Below, piece after piece: positions 42,900 to 55,093 of a stretch of 64,000 nucleotides of DNA. Source of the stretch: Psococerastis gibbosa (Eukaryota > Arthropoda > Insecta > Psocodea > Psocidae); assembly GCA_963971405.1 (NCBI GenBank), contig OZ020489.1, positions 36,923,047 through 36,987,046 of the forward strand, read 5' to 3'. Under the pieces are notes generated by a model. That model was given only the letters and a program-made list of their open reading frames with translations, was not told the DNA's origin and did no database searches. Each line of letters starts with the position of its first letter. Position 1 is the stretch's first letter. The position numbers were made by a program, and so were the translations under genes.

Positions 42900-45800
42900 G
42901 AAACGGCGCGGAAAAAAGGAAAAGAACCGGTCCGAGTTTACTCGAACATGCTTTCCAATTTATCGATTAGTAGAGAGAGAAAATGATTAATTTCATGGTA
43001 AATAATTTTCCTATGGTTACATTTCGGATATCACGGGGGGGGGGGGGGGGGGGGTCGTCCACCACCTGAAGGTGACTTAAATTCTAGATAGGTCAGGCCT
43101 ACACATTACCACACAGCAATAATGGCAGGTCACGCAATGCATTTGAGCGTGAATTTGCTTTCATTTTTTCAAAAAAAAAATTTTTTTTGCACAAAACCCA
43201 ATAGTTGTTTGGAAACCAAACTATCCGGTTTCATTACTCAATTTAACACCTAAAACATGCTTGAAGTTAGAAATCATCGATAGAAAGGTTTCGCAGAAAA
43301 ATTATTTTTTAGTCATTTTTCATTAAAATTTAGTCATTTTTATTTTTTTACCCCCAGAAGCAAACTATCAAGGGGCAAGCGACCCCCCGCATTTTATCAA
43401 CATTAACAACAACTACAATATATATCTATGATGCATACAACATCTCCGAACTAAAACAAGCTATTTCTGCACTCAAAACCGGCAAAAGCTGCGGCCCAGA
43501 TGACATTTTCCCTGAACTCATAACGCACCTTGGAAACAACGCAATGAAGGTTCTTCTTTCAGCAATAAACCAAACCTGGCAAGCTGGTATCCCCGATATA
43601 TGGAGGAAGGCAGAAATTATACCGATCGCCAAGAAAGGAAAAGACCCCAGCTCCGTGAAAAGCTATCGACCAATTAGTCTCACATCCGTACTATGCAAGG
43701 TGACGGAAAGAATGGTCAACAACCGACTGTTGGAATACCTTGACCGCCATCAAGTGATCGAGCCGGAGCAAGCAGGCTTCCGCAAACACATGTCCACTAC
43801 AGACCAGATCGTCAAACTGACCCAGTACGTTAAAGATGGATTCCACAGAAAAATGACCACACTCACCTGTTTCGTTGATTTTCAAGGGGCGTACGACACT
43901 GTCAACAGAAAAATCCTCATGAACAAAGTTGCTAAATACGGCGTGCGTGGCAACATGCTACGATGGCTCTCCAGCTTTTTATCGCAAAGGCTAGTGAAGG
44001 TCCGATACGGCAGCAAGTCCTCTCGCTACCGCCAACAGAAAAGAGGCCTTCCCCAAGGCGCCGTACTCAGCTGTGCGCTTTTTAATGTGATGATCAATGA
44101 TCTCATCACCGAGCTGAAGAAGATACCTGGCATCCAAGCCCTGTGCTACGCCGACGACCTCACAATATGGGCAACTAGCAGTGACGTACAAGCCCTAGAG
44201 AACGCCATGAACGAAGCACTCCGGCGACTCCACTCGTGGTGCTCTGAAAATGACATGATAGTCAACAAAGACAAAACAACGGCCCAGATCTTCACTATGT
44301 CCACCAAAGACCATAACGTCGAACTTTCTTTTGACGCAGAACCGCTTGAAGTTGTCCAAATGACTAAGTACCTAGGTGTAACCCTAGACAAAAAGTTAAG
44401 CTGGTCCAGTCATATCGAAAGCGTTGCAGAGAAGGCCACGAAGAGGTTATGCATACTCCGAAGGCTTACCGGTACGACCTGGGGAGCTTCCCAAGACGTT
44501 TTGGCGGCCACCTACAAGACGTACATCAGACCCCTACTAGAATATGGCAGTGAAGCCTACTCAACGGCCAGTGAAGCCTCAAAAAAGAAATTGGATTCAG
44601 TTCAAAACAACGCGTTGCGTATTGTGTGCGGAGCAGCGTTCTCAACACCTATCACGGCGCTAGAAACACATACCCTCACCGAACCACTACCGGCCCGCCG
44701 CGACAAAGCCACCCTAAAATTCTTCGAGCGTGCACGAAGAGTCGGGAATTTTTGGGAAATGTACCGCACCGCAAATGCCAGGCTGAAAACCCAAACTACG
44801 CCACTGCAGCAAGCGTTAGAACTTCAGCAAAAGTACCAAATTGACCACGGCGAACGTCAGCCTTTTCTAAGACCCCAAATACCAAAAGTTACACCAGAAA
44901 TACCTGTTAATCTGACTCTTCCTGGTGTCTCAGATCATAAAACGGACGTCCCACAAGCCCTCCTCAAATCAGCAGCGCTGGGTATGCTAGCGACTACTTA
45001 CCCATCCACCGAGTGGACCCACATGTACACTGACGGATCAGCAATGGGAGAAAACAGCGGTGCCGGCTTTCACACTCTCTCACAAGGCTCATTCTCAGTC
45101 GGCCTACGCAGAACGAACTTTGATGGGGAGGTTGCTGCAATATACCACGCGGCGGAGAAAATCCGGGATTACGCAGCCACCAAGAAAGTCGTATTCCTAT
45201 CAGACTCCACCTCGGCAATCCAAGCAATATCATCTGCTGCCGCGCAGGAAAGCGACCTTGTGGCGAAATGCAGGGAGGCGCTGCACTTGCTCCAGGCCAA
45301 CACAGAGCTATGCTTGCAGTGGGTACCAGGACACTGCGACCTGTACGGCAATGAGCGCGCTGACAGACTCGCGAAAGCTGGCTGCGAGCTACCGCAAGAA
45401 ATCTCACCCACCAGCTACCATGCCTCGTGCAACCTAATCACCCAAGCCATCAATAGAGCCGTGAGAACATCCTGGCAAGCAGCTGCTGCTGGTAAAAGAT
45501 GGGAAATGACCATCGGGTCAAACTCCATCCCCAGTGGACTGCCAAGGGACGTCGCGGTCGCTACCTTCAGGATGGCGACCGGCCATGACTACCTCCAGGG
45601 CCACCTGCACAGAATGGGCCTCGCAGAATCTCCAATCTGCCCCCTCTGTAACGAGGCCGAGGGTACGGCCGACCACCTGCCCAACTGCAGTGCTCTGGAC
45701 ATTGATGACGACGACGATGAAGACTCCTCCTTGCAGCAACAGTCAAAACTCTACTGGGCGACACGGCGTCTGATGGCAGAAATGTCAAGGACGGGCGTTG

Positions 45801-46165
45801 GATGAGTAAGAGTAAGAGTACAATATATGTGGATTTAAAAGAAATCGTTGGAGCCGTTTTTGAGAAATAATTTTTTTATACGTTTTTTTGAAGTTTTTTG
45901 AAAATAAAAACCCCCTAAATTGAGTTAGCCCGAAATAAAAGAAATGATCCCGAGGTATGATTTTTGTGAACCTACATGCCAAATTTCATCAAAATCGACC
46001 GAGTAGTTTGCCCGGAAATCGATCGACGCACAGACAGACAGACAGACATTTCGTAAAAACCACTTTTTTGGGTTCCTGGGACCTCAAAACGTGTAAATCC
46101 GTTGAAATCTCGGAATCGAAAATTTCGACCGTCACAAAGCTTTCCTTATACTACGTATAAATTGG
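42900..46165 (-). repeat. Family C dispersed repeat split by a LINE
   Basis: Reverse-strand copy. The 3' part (42930-43413) and the 5' part (45829-46165) match 6715-5995 in order, and the 2.4-kb LINE at 43424-45818 sits between them. A G-run lies near 43040. The two halves rejoin exactly at the duplicated TACAATATAT. Confidence 0.75.
43424..45818 (+). mobile_element. 5'-truncated LINE with open RT-RNase H frame (I/Jockey-like)
   Basis: Open from 43427 to the stop at 45803-45805 (about 790 codons). Reverse transcriptase motifs in order: SYRPISLTSVLCKVTER, FVDFQGAYDTVNR, RGLPQGAVLSCALFNVMIND, CYADDLTIWA (catalytic YADD) and TKYLGVTLDKKLSWSSHI. RNase H follows: MYTDGSAMGENSGAGF, DGEVAAIYHA, FLSDSTSAIQ, GNERADRLAKAG, so its D-E-D-D residues are present. 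Then a Cys/His cluster CPLCNEAEGTADHLPNC and the end YWATRRLMAEMSRTGVG. The endonuclease part is missing. Target duplication TACAATATAT at 43414-43423 and 45819-45828; tail GAGTAAGAGTAAGAG. Confidence 0.9.
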
Positions 46166-46460
46166 AAAGCAAAAAAGAAAGATCACTTGTCATGGACCTG
46201 CCGCCTATGGCTTTATGGGATTATTACAATGCCGGGGTTTATTTTTTAGTACCACATCTGAGCCACAGAATACTATAATGTATAAACTATGGTCGAAACC
46301 TCCTACCCCCCCCCCCCCCCCCCTGATAAATATACCTTATCTTAGTGCATTTTTTTCAATGATAGGTCTCATTTAATAGAACTAATCCATGAATTTACAT
46401 GTTTTATTTCTACTAAGTACTTTTAAAGATTTTTTCCCCTCCACATCTTCATTTCAATAT

Positions 46461-47591
46461 AAATTCACATGAGGCAGCTCAATAATTGTTTTAAGTTCTC
46501 ACTTTCTGGATCATGGTCCAGCTTCTCTTTAGCTTAATCTAGACAAGTTTGTCCATTACTGTCTTGAATATTTGAATTAGCTTGTTTTTCTAGTAGCAGT
46601 TGTTCAAACTCCTACTCGAAAACCATTGTTTATATATGGCAACGGACGATTCTCGCAGTCCCGATTTGCCGCCGTCTTTTAAAATTCTAATGAAGAAACT
46701 CCATAATTGTTTTAGGTCCTCATTTTCTGGATCATGGTCCAGCTTCTCTTTAGCTTAATCTAGACAAGTTTGTCCATTACTGTCTTGAATATTTGAATTA
46801 GCTTGTTTTTCTAGTAGCAGTTGTTCAAACTCCTACTCCAAAACCATTGTTTATATGTGGCAACGGACGATTCTCGCAGTCCCGATTTGCCGCCGTCTTT
46901 TAAAATTCTAATGAAGCAACTCCATAATTGTTTTAGGTCCTCATTTTCTGGATCATGGTCCAGCTTCTCTTTAACTTAATCTAGACAAGTTTGTCCATTA
47001 CTGTCTTGAATATTTGAATTAGCTTGTTTTTCTAGTAGCAGTTGTTCAAACTCCTACTCCAAAACCATTGTTTATATATGGCAATGGACGATTCTCGCAG
47101 TCCCGATTTGCCGCCGTCTTTTAAAATTCTAATGAAGCAACTCCATAATTGTTTTAGGTCCTCATTTTCTGGATCATGGTCCAGCTTCTCTTTAACTTAA
47201 TCTAGACAAGTTTGTCCATTACTGTCTTGAATATTTGAATTAGCTTGTTTTTCTAGTAGCAGTTGTTCAAACTCCTACTCCAAAACCATTGTTTATATGT
47301 GGCAACGGACGATTCTCGCAGTCCCGATTTGCCGCCGTCTTTTAAAATTCTAATGAAGCAACTCCATAATTGTTTTAGGTCCTCATTTTCTGGATCATGG
47401 TCCAGCTTCTCTTTAGCCTAATCTAGACAAGTTTGTCCATTACTGTCTTGAATATTTGAATTAGCTTGTTTTTCTAGTAGCAGTTGTTCAAACTCCTACT
47501 CGAAAACCATTGTTTATATATGGCAATTGCTTTAAGATAAGGCCCAGTACACACGAACTATTCTCGCAGTCCCGATTTGCCGCCGTCTTTT
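46461..47591 (-). repeat. Tandem array: five extra copies of the ANK-C 3' end, 221-bp period
   Basis: The unit beginning AAAATTCTAATGAAGCAACT recurs at 46681, 46902, 47123 and 47344 (spacing exactly 221), with one diverged unit before (46461). The spacing to the gene's own end at 47592 is 248. Each unit carries the codons for LDHDPENEDLKQL and DSNGQTCLD of ANK-C, on the same strand, followed by about 90 bp of other sequence (CAACGGACGATTCTCGCAGT). The units are nearly the same as each other. They have in-frame stops relative to ANK-C, so they are not an added protein domain. Confidence 0.85.
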
Positions 47592-47596
47592 AAAAT

Positions 47597-50437
47597 TCAC
47601 TTGAAACAACTCAATAATTGCTTTAGGTCCTCATTTTCTGGATCATGGTCCAACTTCTCTTTAGCTAAATCTAGACAAGTTTGTCCATTACTGTCTTGAA
47701 TATTGGAATTAGCCTGTTTTTCTAGTAGCAGTTGTACAAATTGTTGATAGCCCGCTTTCGTAGCCCAATGCAATGCTGTTTCGCCATCATTATTTTGTGC
47801 GTTAAGGTCAGCTCCATTCGTAAGTAAAATTTTAGCTGCACATATCTTTCCACTCTCAGCTGCCCACATCAATGGTGTATCTCCTTCTGTATCCTTAGCG
47901 TTAATATGTTCGGAAAGGCATTGCGGATCTTTCTCTTTTATTTTTTCTAATACCAAAGTTATTGCTTCCTCATTATTACTGTATACTGCATGATGGAGTA
48001 CAGTATCATGTCTATTTCTCACAAGGACGTCAGCGCCTTTATCTAAAAGGAATTTTATAACAGCCATGTCTCCTGCTGAAGCAGAAGCAGTCAGCGGTGT
48101 ATAACCATTATTGTCGGTATCATAAATGTCAGCGCCTTTTTCTTCTATAAAGTATTTTACTATACCCAAATTTCCGCCGAGAACAGCCACATAGACATGC
48201 GTCATTCCATGTATAGTTTTAGTATTAACGTCAGCACCATTTTCAACGAGGAATTCTACCATATCCAATTTGCCCGAGAAAGCTGAAGTGGCCAGCAGTG
48301 TAATTCCATCTTTCTCCTTAACATTAATATCAGCGCCTTTTTCAACAAGGAATTTGACTGCATCCAAGTCTCCTCGGAGGGCAGCGACGTAGACGGGTGT
48401 CTTTCCATCTCTAGTTTTAGCATTAACATCAGCACCTCTTTCAATAAGGAATTTTACTATATTCAACTGTCCAAATTGAACAGCCACGTGCAGCGGTGTT
48501 TCTCCATCGTTATTGTTTGTATGAACGTCCGCGCCATTTTCAACTAGGAATTTTACGATACCCAAATGTCCACAGAGAGCAGCAGCATGAAGCGGTGTTA
48601 CTTCATCCCCAGTCTTTATATTAACATCAGCGCCTATTTCGACAAGGAATTTTACTACATTCATGTTTCCCCGGTAAGCAGCCATGTATACAGGTGTCGT
48701 CCCATCTTTCGCCTTGGCATTGGCGTTACCACCTATTTCAACAAGAAATTTTACTACATCCCAGTGTCCTCGATAAGCAGCTTTGTGGAGTGATGTCTCC
48801 CCATCTTTCGTCTTAGCATTGATGTTAGCTCCTTTTTCGGCAAGGTACTCAACCACATCTAATTTACCAGCAGAAGCAGAAGCGATCATCTGAGTATTTC
48901 CATAATCGTCAATAGCATTAATATCGGCACCTCTTTCTTCTATAAAATATTTTACAATATCCATATGGCCACCATAAGCAGCCATACAGGCCTGTGCTGT
49001 TCCATCATTATTCTTAGCATTAATGACATCGCCATTTTCGAGGAGGAATTTTACTATGTCCAATTTCCCAGTGTAAACAGAAGCGGTCAGTGGTGTATTT
49101 CCATCTTAGTCCACTATATTTATGTCGGCGCCTTTTTCAACGAGAAATTTTACTACATCCAAGTTTCCCGAGGAGGTAGCATTGTAGACTGGCGTCTCTT
49201 GGTCTTTGGTCCTTGCATTAACATCAGCGCCACTTTCAACAAGGTATGTGACTAAATCCAATTTTCCAGTGTGAGCTGACGCGGTCAGTGGTGTGTCTCC
49301 ATCTTCATCAATAGCATTAATATCAGCGAAATTCTCAACAAGTAATTTTACTATATCCAAGTTTCCACTGTACGAAGCCTCATGCAGAGGTGTCCATTTA
49401 TCCCCTGTTTTTATATTAACATCCGCGCCTTTTTCAACGAGGAATTTAATCACTTCCAATTTTCCTAACTTTAACGCCACGAGTAGTGGCGTTTCTTCGT
49501 CCTCAATTTCTATATTGACAGCCGCGCCTTTCTCTACGAGGAATTTTACTACATCAAAATTGCCAGTAGAAGCAGCCACGTGCAGTGGCGTCTGATCGTC
49601 CTTAGTTTTAAGATTGACATCGAGGCCTTTTTCAACAAGTAATTTTACTGTATCAAAATGCCCATGCTGCGTAGCCATGTGCAAAATCGTCTGTTCATCC
49701 TCAGTCGTTATGTTAATATCGGCGCATTTTTCAACAAGATATTTCAATATATCCCAATTTTCTCTGTAAGCAGCACAGTGGAATGATGTCCACCCGTCTC
49801 AGTCCTTAGCATTAACATCAACGCCCTTTTCAACAAGGTATTCTACTACGTCCAATTTGCCAGAGAATGCAGAAGCGGCCAGCGGTGTAATTCCATTTTT
49901 GTCCGTAGCATTAATATCAGCACCCTTTTCATCTATAAAGTATTTCACAATATTCAAGTTTCCGTCGCGAGCAGCCAAGTAGACCGGCGTCATTCCATCA
50001 AAAGCCTTAACATTGACATCAGCGCCCTTTTCAACAATGATTTTTACTACATCCAAGTTTTTACCGGCTGCAGCCCAATGTACAGGCATCGTCCCTTCAT
50101 TGTTTTTAGCATTAATATCAGCGCAATTTTTAATTAGGAACTCTACTACATCAAATTTTCCAGCAGAAGCAGCACCTGCCAGTGGTGTATTTCCTGCCCC
50201 TTAACATTAACATCAGTGCCTTTATCTTCCAATAAGTATTTCACTATATCCAAATGTCCACTTTCAGCAGCCACATACAGCGGTGTCGATCCTTCTTCGT
50301 TCATAACATTAACGTCACCACCGTCTTCAGCAAGGGATTTCACTGCGTCCAAGTTTCCACTCAAGACAGCCTGCTGCAACATCGAACCAAATTGGTGTAT
50401 GAACTCGTTCATTTTTTTTTTTTTTTGCTTTTTGTAC
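47597..50437 (-). pseudogene. ANK-C: long ankyrin-repeat gene, interrupted
   Basis: Ankyrin repeats run across four open blocks (50437-50146, 50089-49799, 49747-49106, 49063-47597), the last three in one frame and the first in another. Examples: TPLHVAASTGNFDVVKFLVE and VTPLHAAALCGHLGIVKFLV. The last block alone has about 488 codons and ends LKQLLSCFK. The exon start follows a TATTTCCAG acceptor as in ANK-B. At about 28 repeats it is longer than ANK-B. It is either a recently broken gene or one with sequence errors; the repeats between blocks stay in register, which favours recent loss. Confidence 0.7.
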
Positions 50438-50650
50438 CTGGAAATATGAAATGGAGCTTTAGATATCGACACAACGGATATCTTGCGAGGCTATTTAGTG
50501 TTGTCAAAGAGAGTATGATTCAAAAGCTATAAATCTACCACCTGTCTTGTATAGTCAGGGGGCTTATGAGAAAGTGATTAAATTCAAAATGTTACAATGG
50601 TAACATACACTATCGACACTGTTTATCTATTGTACTACGTATCCCATGTT

Positions 50651-51045
50651 GGGGGCTGTCCATTAATCACGTCAGGTTCGAAAGGGGGGGGGGGAGGGGT
50701 TCGGCAAATATCACAAGGGGGGAGGGGGTATAGTAAGATATCACGTGTATTTATTTTTTCGTCAAACGCGTGATTTCTAAACCGAAAAGGGGTGTGTGAC
50801 TCGCCTCGCGCACATACATTTTTATCATGGTCCTTAATTTTTTAGAATAAAATTCGATTATACTTTATACTTGTATTTAAAAATAATATTATAAAAATTT
50901 TAAGATTCTTTGTAGGTACTCAAAAATACACGTGATTTTTGGTGGGGGGGGGGGGGGTAGCCGTAAACCTTACCACTTATCACCAAGGGGGAGAGAGGGG
51001 TTAAAAATGTTTTAAAAAATATTACGTGTTTAATGGACAGCCCCT
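50651..51045. mobile_element. MITE with GGGGGCTGTCCATTAA ends
   Basis: GGGGGCTGTCCATTAATCACGT at the left is matched by ACGTGTTTAATGGACAGCCCC at the right, with paired ATATCACAAGGGGGG-like runs inside. About 395 bp, non-coding. Similar ends are common in arthropod MITEs as far as I recall. Confidence 0.75.
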
Positions 51046-51299
51046 TGCCTCATATTCCTCATTTTTTGATATTATCTACCATGTCATGGCGATGTGGTAT
51101 TATTATAATACCGGAGGAGGTAACATAACACCATGTCACGTGACGGTATTAATTCAATTTTTTTAAATAAATGAAGTTTCCTTTCACGTTGCACAAGAGT
51201 TCTCGTTAATAAGCATAGCATTATTAAGCGAAACAACCATATTGAAAAATCCTTGCTTGAAAAATCCGGCTTCCTTGCAAACTGCGAATTATCTATGCC

Positions 51300-51760
51300 T
51301 GTAATCCCAATTGAAACTTATTAGTAAAAATCATGGGCTAAATGGAAAAAAATGTCTATCTAGGCTACACTTCAATCAGCCATGCGTTGAATTTTTAAAT
51401 GTTCAAATTTCAGCAAAACTCACGTTATGAGAGCAAGTATTCAACACTGACAAGCAACATCCACCTTCTACATTTTAGCCTGGATAACGGTTATCTCGTC
51501 CATTCAGCTGGTTAGCCCGATCTCAAACTGCTAAACTGAATGGACTACTTTTGAAGGTAGCGTATATCAAAATCCATAGAGAAAGGTCGTCAAATCCCAA
51601 TGTTTTGATTAGTTGGAGTCAGTTGGGCCCGTCATCTGATTGGTTGAGGGAAACCATTTTCCCATACAAAGGGTGTCCATTGTCAAGTGTCTATTGAATT
51701 AGCTGATAGGCGCTATCGACAGCGGAACATTCACAGAATTATGAATGATAATAGTTAATG
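51300..51760 (-). repeat. ANK-C upstream segment, partly shared with ANK-A and ANK-B
   Basis: Holds AGCAAAACTCACGTTATGAG and a CTATCGACAGCGGAAC block like the upstream regions of the other two loci, but the GTAAGT donor is not conserved. Exon 1 of ANK-C could not be placed. Confidence 0.4.
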
Positions 51761-52239
51761 TGTCATATCGCTCCACTATGTGAACAGTGACACATCTGCG
51801 AAGATCGTAGTATAAAATTTTGTTTGGGGTGGGGGGGGGGGGGCAAAACCAGATAGTGTCTAGTTATCAACTTCTTGCCGCGGGCTGAGGCCTGAAACGA
51901 CGCTGGATTCTAGCAATCAAACCTATTTCCTCCATCTGTTCACCCGAGCATCTATTATTGCTGATCTGGCGTATACTAGTAATAATGCTTGACAAGAACA
52001 AGTTTATTTCGCCTTACATTTTCCCATTTCTGGAGGGTGAACGGCCCCTTGCACCCCCCCCCCCCCTATTATGGTCTATTTGATTTGCCCATTTAGGAGG
52101 CTGAATAAAATAAATACACTTATGATTATAATACCTATATATACAATAGGCCTAGTAGAATATAATACACCATAAATTTACCCTAATCTCATCGTTGCTC
52201 TCTCGCTCTTTTTATTTTTTTTTATAAGTGTTAAATCGC

Positions 52240-52405
52240 TTACTAACAATTAAATGAATGTATCCGATTAACCTCTTTAATCACCTCACTAAGTCACCTA
52301 ACAGGTACTTGTCTCGAGTTACGACACTTCTCCGACCGAAAGGTTTGTAGGTACTCGCACAAGTACAAGCAGGCTGCCACCTTGCCACCGAAGTTGCCTA
52401 AATCG
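52240..52405 (-). repeat. SINE-like family S4, copy 4
   Basis: Reverse copy. Read on the minus strand it gives CTTCGGTGGCAAGGTGGCAG, then TGCTTGTACTTGTGCGAGTA, and ends near ATACATTCATTTAATTG. It is the best preserved head of the family. Confidence 0.6.
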
Positions 52406-52639
52406 CCTCCATGGGAATTGACTGATAATTGCTCTCTAAGTCGCTGTTACAAGTCGTTTATCACTGCAGGGAGCCTACCCATCAGTACGGTAGTCTAAAA
52501 GACATCTAACTAGCGCTCTGATTGGCTCATAATGGCGCACAATTTTGACAGCAGGCTATAGGTACACTACCTAGACCTAGCTGTCAAGATTCAATCATTA
52601 TTGTGCAATTTAGGACGATTTTAACTGCATGCATTCATT

Positions 52640-52768
52640 GTATTATACTAGTATTCTAGAATATTGTAAAATTTCCACCCTAAAACGGGCCTAGCCGATA
52701 GGGAAGTGACAAAAAACTGTAAAAATTTTATTTTGGAAATAAATTTTGATTGATTGATTGATTGTCAG
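52640..52768 (+). repeat. Retrotransposon tail with (GATT)n
   Basis: AAATAAATTTTGATTGATTG and further GATT units end an AT-rich stretch. By analogy with 27540-27960 it is a LINE 3' end; no coding part is seen. Confidence 0.4.
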
Positions 52769-54317
52769 CACAGCACCCCAATATACGCCACTGATAGACC
52801 ATGTTAGGACAATTAATTGTTCTAAACAAGAAACATAACAATCATAAAATGCATGTATTTTAAACTGCAACTGTAGATTAAGGGCTCGTAAAAATTAGAT
52901 TGAACTGTTAAAATTATTGTATAAATGGGAAACGGCTACCTATTTATATATTGTTTATGTCCCCTGTGGTAACTTACACTAAACAGGAACACGGCAGTTG
53001 TACATGCGAATAACTAGTTATTGTCTCACACACGAGCATTCTGGGAACAATATTTTAATATTTTCCAAAACTTATTGTACGTATCCCAGCCGTAGCACCA
53101 ACGAAAAAATTGACTTATCCTGTAGTTACTGTATGTGAGATTTCTTATTAATGTAGTACCTGATATAATAATATAATATAATAATAGTAAGTTTAGTTCT
53201 ATTTTTTTTTAGGGCATGGAAGATTGTTATATAGCCTACAGTATATAGGTCTAGGGACCTTACAATTTTATTATTGTGTGTTTCAAGTTCCAATTCACCT
53301 TTACTTACTTACTTAGTAAGTGTAAATTATATAGAGGACCCTCCACTGTTGATCTAAGTTAGTGTTTATCTTTTTCCATGACGATGGCCTAGTGCCCAAA
53401 CCGGTCGTATATTAATATACATATGTATTTGTTTTTATTTTGTGGACTAAGCTAAGTCATTATTTTTATTGTATTTAATTAATTTTAATTTTATGTTTCG
53501 CTTCCACGTAATCACTAGAGAAACCCTAACCTAGAAACATTCGAGTGCATTCGGCTACATTTTTAAAATTGCAGAATTAGTTTTAACGCCGTGTTAGATA
53601 TGGTTTTAAATACCCGCTCAGATATCTCATTCTTTTCGTTCGTGCTAGGGCTGTTGAACAGCTAAAAGGGTCATTTATGGTTCGCCAAGCCCATCCGATT
53701 TACGAGGACATAGTACTAGACATAGGCGCCTCTTATTATTTAATTTCCTGCAGAGCCTGTTACCAAACAACGCTGTAGGTCTAGATACTCCCGACCAGGT
53801 TTCAAATCGTATATCGTTGGATCATGTCATTCAAACATTACTTTGCTTTGCAAAATTGTCAGCTCTAAATGTCATTAAAATTTGGAATTTTCAACTCCTC
53901 CAATTGTAAGAGAACCAACTGTTGTTTGGTTTTCCACCAAAGGCTTAGCCTTTTCACCCCGCGCCTTCTTTAATTATGACTAGATCGATATCGCACCCAG
54001 CGGGGAATGACAGGTCAAGAAAAACCAGACAACAGCAGTTAACTATCTATTAATTTACAAATTACTCGAGATCTTCTTGTTATGACCAATGAGATGAATT
54101 AAAAATTAAAGAAAATGTTAAGATCACTTACTTGGTTAATACAAATTCTTTTTTTTTATATTAATTTACTACAAAAGCTATCAAAAATGTAATAACGCTT
54201 AGCGCCTTAGTTGTAGATCCTTATTTTGTACATTTAATCATATATATTTAAGGAGTGTATTAGTCAACCTTAAATTGAGATATTTTTTTTTAATGACTTT
54301 ATGAACCCAGGCCCCTT

Positions 54318-54480
54318 GTGCCAACGGCCACATGGATTTTGGACATTATTTTTATTGTTTCCGTATGAATTTTTGGCCATTGGCAAACTGTCAACCTACA
54401 CCGGCTACAAGCGATAATGGAAGGGCTGAGACAAGCTTACCATTGACGCAATGAAACAGGCGAAAGCATGACTTACCAAG
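54318..54480 (-). repeat. Family E dispersed repeat, copy 4
   Basis: Reverse copy. On the minus strand: AAGTCATGCTTTCGCCTGTT, TCATTGCGTCAATGGTAAGC and TTTGCCAATGGCCAAAAAT. It is uninterrupted at the site where copy 3 holds the SINE. Confidence 0.6.
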
Positions 54481-54795
54481 TACAGATAAGAGTTTTCGCC
54501 AAATAATTAAACCTTATTGTCCAATGTGGATTCGTTCATATACTTATAGGTCGAGCTGACACCTGTTACAATGCCAGTGGTAAGTGTGTCTTAGGCATCG
54601 AGGAGTGAACCAATGGCTGGAAATTCATTCAGAAACAATACCAATGTCCGAAAACCGATGTGGGTCGTTGGCAGGGCAAAGTTGAATGGGCCACACTACA
54701 AGTAGACCTACATCTATAAAAAACTTAAATAATAATAATGTAAAAAAATATATAGTTGTCAGTGTACAAATTAGGAAAGTAGCACCCAAATTTAA

Positions 54796-55093
54796 TACTT
54801 TTTATTTTTTATTTAATTAACTAAGCATGTTATTAAAGATTTGGCTCATCATTTTTGTTGAAGACTACTTCATGCATAATATAATAAGGTATTTTTAGTT
54901 TTCGAAATTGTAGTTCTTTTAAAAAGTCGATAATACGTGAAAAGTTATTGTTTATAAAATATTTGTATGTTTCTGAAAAAACTACAATTTCGAAAATTAA
55001 AAATATCTTATAATATGATGCATGAAGTAGTCTTCTACAACTTTGATGATCCAAATCTTTAATGACATGCTTAGTTAATTAAATAAAAAATAT
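54796..55093. repeat. Long AT-rich imperfect palindrome
   Basis: TTTATTTAATTAACTAAGCA at the left pairs with TGCTTAGTTAATTAAATAAA at the right, then AAAGATTTGG/CCAAATCTTT, GAAGACTACTTCATGCAT and CGAAATTGTAG. Arms of about 135 bp meet near 54945. No coding sense. It could form a cruciform, or be a foldback element without a clear tip. Confidence 0.8.

Larger units (their letters stand above)
51761..54317. other. Gene-poor stretch
   Basis: Apart from the S4 SINE at 52240 and the GATT tail at 52768 I see G runs, AT-rich DNA and no coding frame that I recognise. Confidence 0.5.

Noticed and set aside
44994-45407. 137-codon minus-strand frame
   Set aside because: Antisense of the LINE RNase H region, with no motif of its own.
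46461-47591. CRISPR-like array
   Set aside because: The units are 221 bp with no short repeat/spacer layout, and they match the end of the adjacent gene.
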